This document shows, piece after piece, positions 61,112 to 64,000 of a stretch of DNA of 64,000 nt. How positions within the stretch are numbered: position 1 is the stretch's first letter; each line of letters starts with the position of its first letter. The position numbers and the translations under genes were made by a program. Below the pieces are notes generated by a model, which had not been told where the DNA came from, ran no database searches, and saw only the letters and a list, made by a program, of their open reading frames with translations. The stretch spans positions 248,001-312,000 of the forward strand of contig JBLNCN010000011.1 of assembly GCA_050260675.1 (NCBI GenBank). Reading direction: 5' to 3'. The DNA is from JBBDIP01 sp050260675 (GTDB lineage: Bacteria; Bacillota; Sulfobacillia; Fermentithermobacillales; Fermentithermobacillaceae).

Positions 61112-61296
61112 TGCTTCACCACTATTAGCACGCCGTCTCCCAGGTCGTGGACCGCGCCCGCCAGAATCCGCGATAGGTAGAGAGCTTTTTTCTGCCTGGA
61201 CTGGTCGTCCTTGGCCAGGAAAGCCGGTACTCCGGCAACCTTTGAAAGGTCGTCGGTGATAGCGCACATGACAGCCTTTTGGATGGTGACTTCCAC
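61108..61296 (-). CDS. small capping-complex subunit for YIEGIA
   Basis: 62 residues: KAVMCAITDDLSKVAGVPAF and ALYLSRILAGAVHDLGDGVL. As I recall, this is the small protein family annotated as the capping complex subunit for YIEGIA, always encoded next to the YIEGIA gene in spore-formers. It lies 16 bases after the YIEGIA gene and overlaps the DUF3189 gene. Role unknown. Confidence 0.8.
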   Translation of the reverse strand: MEVTIQKAVMCAITDDLSKVAGVPAFLAKDDQSRQKKALYLSRILAGAVHDLGDGVLIVVKH

Positions 61297-61312
61297 TTGG
61301 TCCGTATCACTC

Positions 61313-62176
61313 CTACCCGCGGCGCGACCTGCCCCGCGCGGACTCCAGCACGACCGCGTCGGAGAGCAACCTCACAAGCGCTTCGCCGTCTTTGTCCATG
61401 GGGATGAAGTATACGCCCACCCTTCCGGTCTTAAGGTCACGCTTGGCCATAGGCGTGAACTCAGGCGTGTCGCTGTCCTCGCGCACGCCGAGAGTAGCGG
61501 TAGCGTCGTGGAGAATTGCCTGCCTCTGCCCCCGGCTGGAAAGAGTGTCGCGGCCAACGTCGTTCTTGGGAGTAAGGATGGCGCCGATGCCGTGCTCCTC
61601 TATGAACTCCCGCGACTCGCGCAGGCCGACGTTGAAGATGAAGATATCGCCCACCCAGACGTCGGCTCCGTCGACCCGGACCGGAGCTATCTCCACGTTG
61701 ACCAATTCACCGAGTTTCTCCCGCTTCATGAGCGCGACGCCTAGGCCGAATGCAAATACGGCGAAGATGGCTCCCGTCCAGACGGACCCAAACTCGTACC
61801 CCAGCGTAGCCACTGCCGAGACAAGTATGACCGCGTAGTACCTGGTCTCAAAGACACGGGATATGTCCTCAATGTACTCGGTCCCGCGCGTCACCAGCTC
61901 ATCGTCCTCAAGGGCCTTGAGGGAATCTCGTTCCATACTCCTAATCCCTCTGAACTGCTCAGCTACCAAAAGAAAGAACGTGACTGCAGTCCACTCCCCC
62001 GCGATCATGGCGGCAACCGCCACGGCTCCGGCCAGTGAGGCGATGACACCAAGAAACATGTGGGTCGTGTATCCGTGGGGATAGGTGGGATACTGGCGGA
62101 GGTCAGACTTCAGGAGCGCGACCCTCGCCAGTATCCCGAACATGAGCCCGAAGCCGATGGCGCTACCGTGGGGCAT
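61313..62176 (-). CDS. YIEGIA family membrane protein
   Basis: 287 residues with six or seven helices. Carries the family landmark as TEYIEDISRVFETRYYAVIL (YIEDIS in place of YIEGIA), after the conserved N-terminus HGSAIGFGLMFGILARVALL. C-terminal 100 residues are cytoplasmic. The family is restricted to spore-forming Bacillota and uncharacterised. ATG overlaps the spoIIP stop (TGATG), so it is coupled to a sporulation gene. Confidence 0.87.
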   Translation of the reverse strand: MPHGSAIGFGLMFGILARVALLKSDLRQYPTYPHGYTTHMFLGVIASLAGAVAVAAMIAGEWTAVTFFLLVAEQFRGIRSMERDSLKALEDDELVTRGTEYIEDISRVFETRYYAVILVSAVATLGYEFGSVWTGAIFAVFAFGLGVALMKREKLGELVNVEIAPVRVDGADVWVGDIFIFNVGLRESREFIEEHGIGAILTPKNDVGRDTLSSRGQRQAILHDATATLGVREDSDTPEFTPMAKRDLKTGRVGVYFIPMDKDGEALVRLLSDAVVLESARGRSRRG

Positions 62177-63303
62177 CAGGATGCGTCGGGGCCGCCGTTT
62201 TTCCTTCCTCCGCCGACCTTGACCCCGCCGGAGCCGAACCAACCCATGATCTTGGCCCTCATCTCATCCCAGCTGCCGGTCGAAATCCACAGGTAGATGA
62301 AGGTCCCCGCCACCGCGAGTCCCAGGATCCAGCCAATGCTCCTGCCCGTGGCGCCTCCACCCGGTCCTGAGGTGACCCCCAGAAGCGAGGGAACAACCTC
62401 GCCGATGAGGTCGACGCCCTTGGCCGCGGCCTCCCGGGAGGTCTTCTCGGTCCCCATCTCCAGGAGAAGGGCGCGGTCGTACAGATCTTGATTGAAGTCC
62501 GCTTTGCCCACGAAGATACCCTTCACCAGCCCCGGGTACTTGGAGTTCACCGAGTTCATCAGCCGCCGGGCAAAGTCCAGGTTGGAGTTCATTTTCGGGT
62601 TGGTGCGACCGATTACGATCATGCCTTTAGCCACCGTCCCCGAGCCGGGGACATCCTTCAGGTAAGGTTCCGCGGGACCGGCGTCGCGGTGGACATCGAA
62701 CACAGCCGCGGGCCTGTCTTTCAGGAGCTGCATGAGGGTGCGCCGCGACCTGTCGTAAGCGCCGCCGTCGTGGGGATCGTGGGGAGTCGTGCTGTGGATC
62801 GCCTTGACTCCCTTCTCTGTGAGCGAGGACGCCAGTGACTTGCCGACCTGCAGCACGCCGCCTTTGGCGGGGATCGAGTCCGTCCCGTCGCTAGGTTCAT
62901 AGGACTCGTCGGAGTGAGTGTGGTAGATGGCGACTGCGGCATTGCCTGCGCCCTTTGCTTCGGCGCCTATGGCCGGAGGGAAACTCAGCAGGGCTTCCAT
63001 CTTGCCCAGGCTCTTCGCCACCGCAGTGGTCCCGGATACCTCCGTGACCTGGTACCTCACGTCCTCCTCAGAGATGAATTCGTCGCCGACGTGGACCATA
63101 TGCCCCGTGGTGAAGACCAGGTTCCCCGCCTCGTCATTCACGGTGAAGTACTGGCCTTTCGGCGCCTCATCGGCCCCTCCTGCCGAAGCGGCCAGAACGG
63201 GCGTCGGGGGGGTGTAGATGTTCCTGTAGTAGTAGAGGCCGCCCGCGGCAAGAAAGACAATAAGCAGGACGAGCCCGGCGATCTGGCTACTTCTTGGTCT
63301 CAT
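62176..63303 (-). CDS. spoIIP: stage II sporulation protein P
   Basis: 375 residues. One N-terminal helix, a low-complexity outer segment, then the SpoIIP amidase/endopeptidase domain with VAIYHTHSDESYEPSDGTDS (zinc His and Glu), AVFDVHRDAGPAEPYLKDVP (second His) and LLLEMGTEKTSREAAAKGVD (Glu). A second C-terminal helix (IGWILGLAVAGTFIYLWIST) is unusual and could anchor both ends. With SpoIID and SpoIIM it degrades peptidoglycan during engulfment, under sigma-E. GGAGGG lies 8 bases before the ATG. Upstream gene overlaps by 17-20 bases. Confidence 0.95.
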   Translation of the reverse strand: MRPRSSQIAGLVLLIVFLAAGGLYYYRNIYTPPTPVLAASAGGADEAPKGQYFTVNDEAGNLVFTTGHMVHVGDEFISEEDVRYQVTEVSGTTAVAKSLGKMEALLSFPPAIGAEAKGAGNAAVAIYHTHSDESYEPSDGTDSIPAKGGVLQVGKSLASSLTEKGVKAIHSTTPHDPHDGGAYDRSRRTLMQLLKDRPAAVFDVHRDAGPAEPYLKDVPGSGTVAKGMIVIGRTNPKMNSNLDFARRLMNSVNSKYPGLVKGIFVGKADFNQDLYDRALLLEMGTEKTSREAAAKGVDLIGEVVPSLLGVTSGPGGGATGRSIGWILGLAVAGTFIYLWISTGSWDEMRAKIMGWFGSGGVKVGGGRKNGGPDAS

Positions 63304-63934
63304 CACGGCGACCCTCCCCTACAGGCTTCACGGCCTTTTCCCGCGCTTCACCGATGAGCTCGACTATCCCGACCGAAAGGATGGCGGCGATTACGGTGGC
63401 GTCAAAGGTGCCGGCGCCTCCGAAGGCGACGGAGCCGGGAATCCCTTTGACCGCGAGCTCAATCCAGTGGATTATGTCGGCTACCAGGAGGCCCCCGATG
63501 CCCCCAACGAATGCCGCTCGCCGCGACCTCCCAGAGAGGGCGGCGATGATGCCGGCCGCAAGGCCGAAGGCAAGCATAGGGCTCCATCGCATGAACTGCT
63601 CGTCGGGATTGATGACTTTGGTCAGGCCCCAGACGACCGCTCCGGTCGTGAGCGCGGCAAAGACTGCGCGCCACTTCTCTGAGCCCTCGTCCGCCGTTAC
63701 CGTCACCCAGACCGCGACAATAAGTGGTATGAGAGCGCCGCCGACGTTGACGGTGACGGGGATGGCCCCCCGCGACAGCGGGAAGTCCAGAAAGGTCCCT
63801 GCGGCCATGAGCAGCACAATGACCAGAGCCGTCGTGTCATTCAGGCGCATCCGATCAAACACCCTGTGCAGAAGGCCGAAGTAGACCAAGATGGCGACTA
63901 TGATGAGCAGGATGGTTCCTACCGGTAACTGCAC
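63287..63934 (-). CDS. DUF1614 membrane protein
   Basis: 215 residues, about seven helices. Matches DUF1614: FDRMRLNDTTALVIVLLMAA, VNVGGALIPLIVAVWVTVTA, GSVAFGGAGTFDATVIAAIL. The family is of unknown function and common in spore-formers. GTG start with AAGGAGG 7 bases upstream. It is the first visible gene of the cluster and overlaps spoIIP by about 17 bases. Only 66 bases of its upstream region lie in the window. Confidence 0.87.
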   Translation of the reverse strand: MQLPVGTILLIIVAILVYFGLLHRVFDRMRLNDTTALVIVLLMAAGTFLDFPLSRGAIPVTVNVGGALIPLIVAVWVTVTADEGSEKWRAVFAALTTGAVVWGLTKVINPDEQFMRWSPMLAFGLAAGIIAALSGRSRRAAFVGGIGGLLVADIIHWIELAVKGIPGSVAFGGAGTFDATVIAAILSVGIVELIGEAREKAVKPVGEGRRDETKK

Positions 63935-64000
63935 GAAAACCCCTCCTTAGCCTGTAAGGTTAGGCTTTCCGAGAGGCTTTCGGCGTATTCGGCAACGAAA

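Overview
The window comes from a high-GC, endospore-forming member of the Bacillota (Firmicutes). Direct support is a gerA/gerB/gerC germinant-receptor operon (26292-30366), spoIIP (62176-63303), spoIVA (54128-55606), and the YIEGIA, YIEGIA-capping, DUF3189, DUF512 and DUF1614 genes typical of clostridial spore-formers. Many lipoproteins, an SLH-domain surface protein and a Tad pilus locus without secretin or pilotin suggest a single-membrane cell. I cannot name the genus from sequence alone. Starts are usually preceded by strong GGAGG sites, and GTG or TTG starts are frequent.

Layout. 1-7.7 kb: accessory genes, including an AbrB/PIN toxin-antitoxin pair, a GNAT acetyltransferase, an MgtC-like membrane protein, a BsuPI+SLH surface protein, a GGDEF-EAL protein and a second, decayed toxin-antitoxin pair. 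7.8-10.5 kb: a D-amino-acid lyase-like PLP enzyme and a LarA-type racemase interrupted by an in-frame TAG. 10.5-18.6 kb: a complete leftward Tad/Flp pilus operon (flp, tadV, tadE, tadG, cpaB, tadZ, tadA, tadB, tadC, then a DUF192 gene), followed at 19.1-21.3 kb by a PAS-GGDEF-HD-GYP protein. 21.5-26 kb: M28 peptidase, LD-carboxypeptidase, short MscL-like channel, and a secreted six-hairpin-type protein. 26.3-30.4 kb: the ger operon. 30.4-44.3 kb: ECF sigma factor/anti-sigma pair, phosphoesterase, a PlsY paralogue, an aspartate-racemase relative, an MFS carrier and a group of related lipoproteins. 44.6-53.5 kb: MFS carrier, SdpI-like and methyltransferase-like membrane proteins, an acidic repeat protein, a two-component system, tRNA-Pro(GGG), a QueG-like Fe-S protein, DUF3795 and a lectin-fold protein. 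53.5-54.1 kb: a 640-base gene-free, hairpin-rich region. 54.1-63.9 kb: one tightly packed leftward run, DUF1614-spoIIP-YIEGIA-capping subunit-DUF3189-DUF512-der-plsY-gpsA-spoIVA, joining sporulation, ribosome assembly and phospholipid synthesis.

The most unusual signals are: (1) short degenerate tandem arrays (13-33 base units) in many gaps, several starting inside the last codons and stop codon of a gene; (2) a relic of a second SLH gene tail differing by silent changes; (3) the in-frame TAG in an otherwise well-preserved larA-like gene; (4) a row of five hairpins next to spoIVA that may be a structured RNA. No CRISPR array, prophage, transposase or rRNA was seen.
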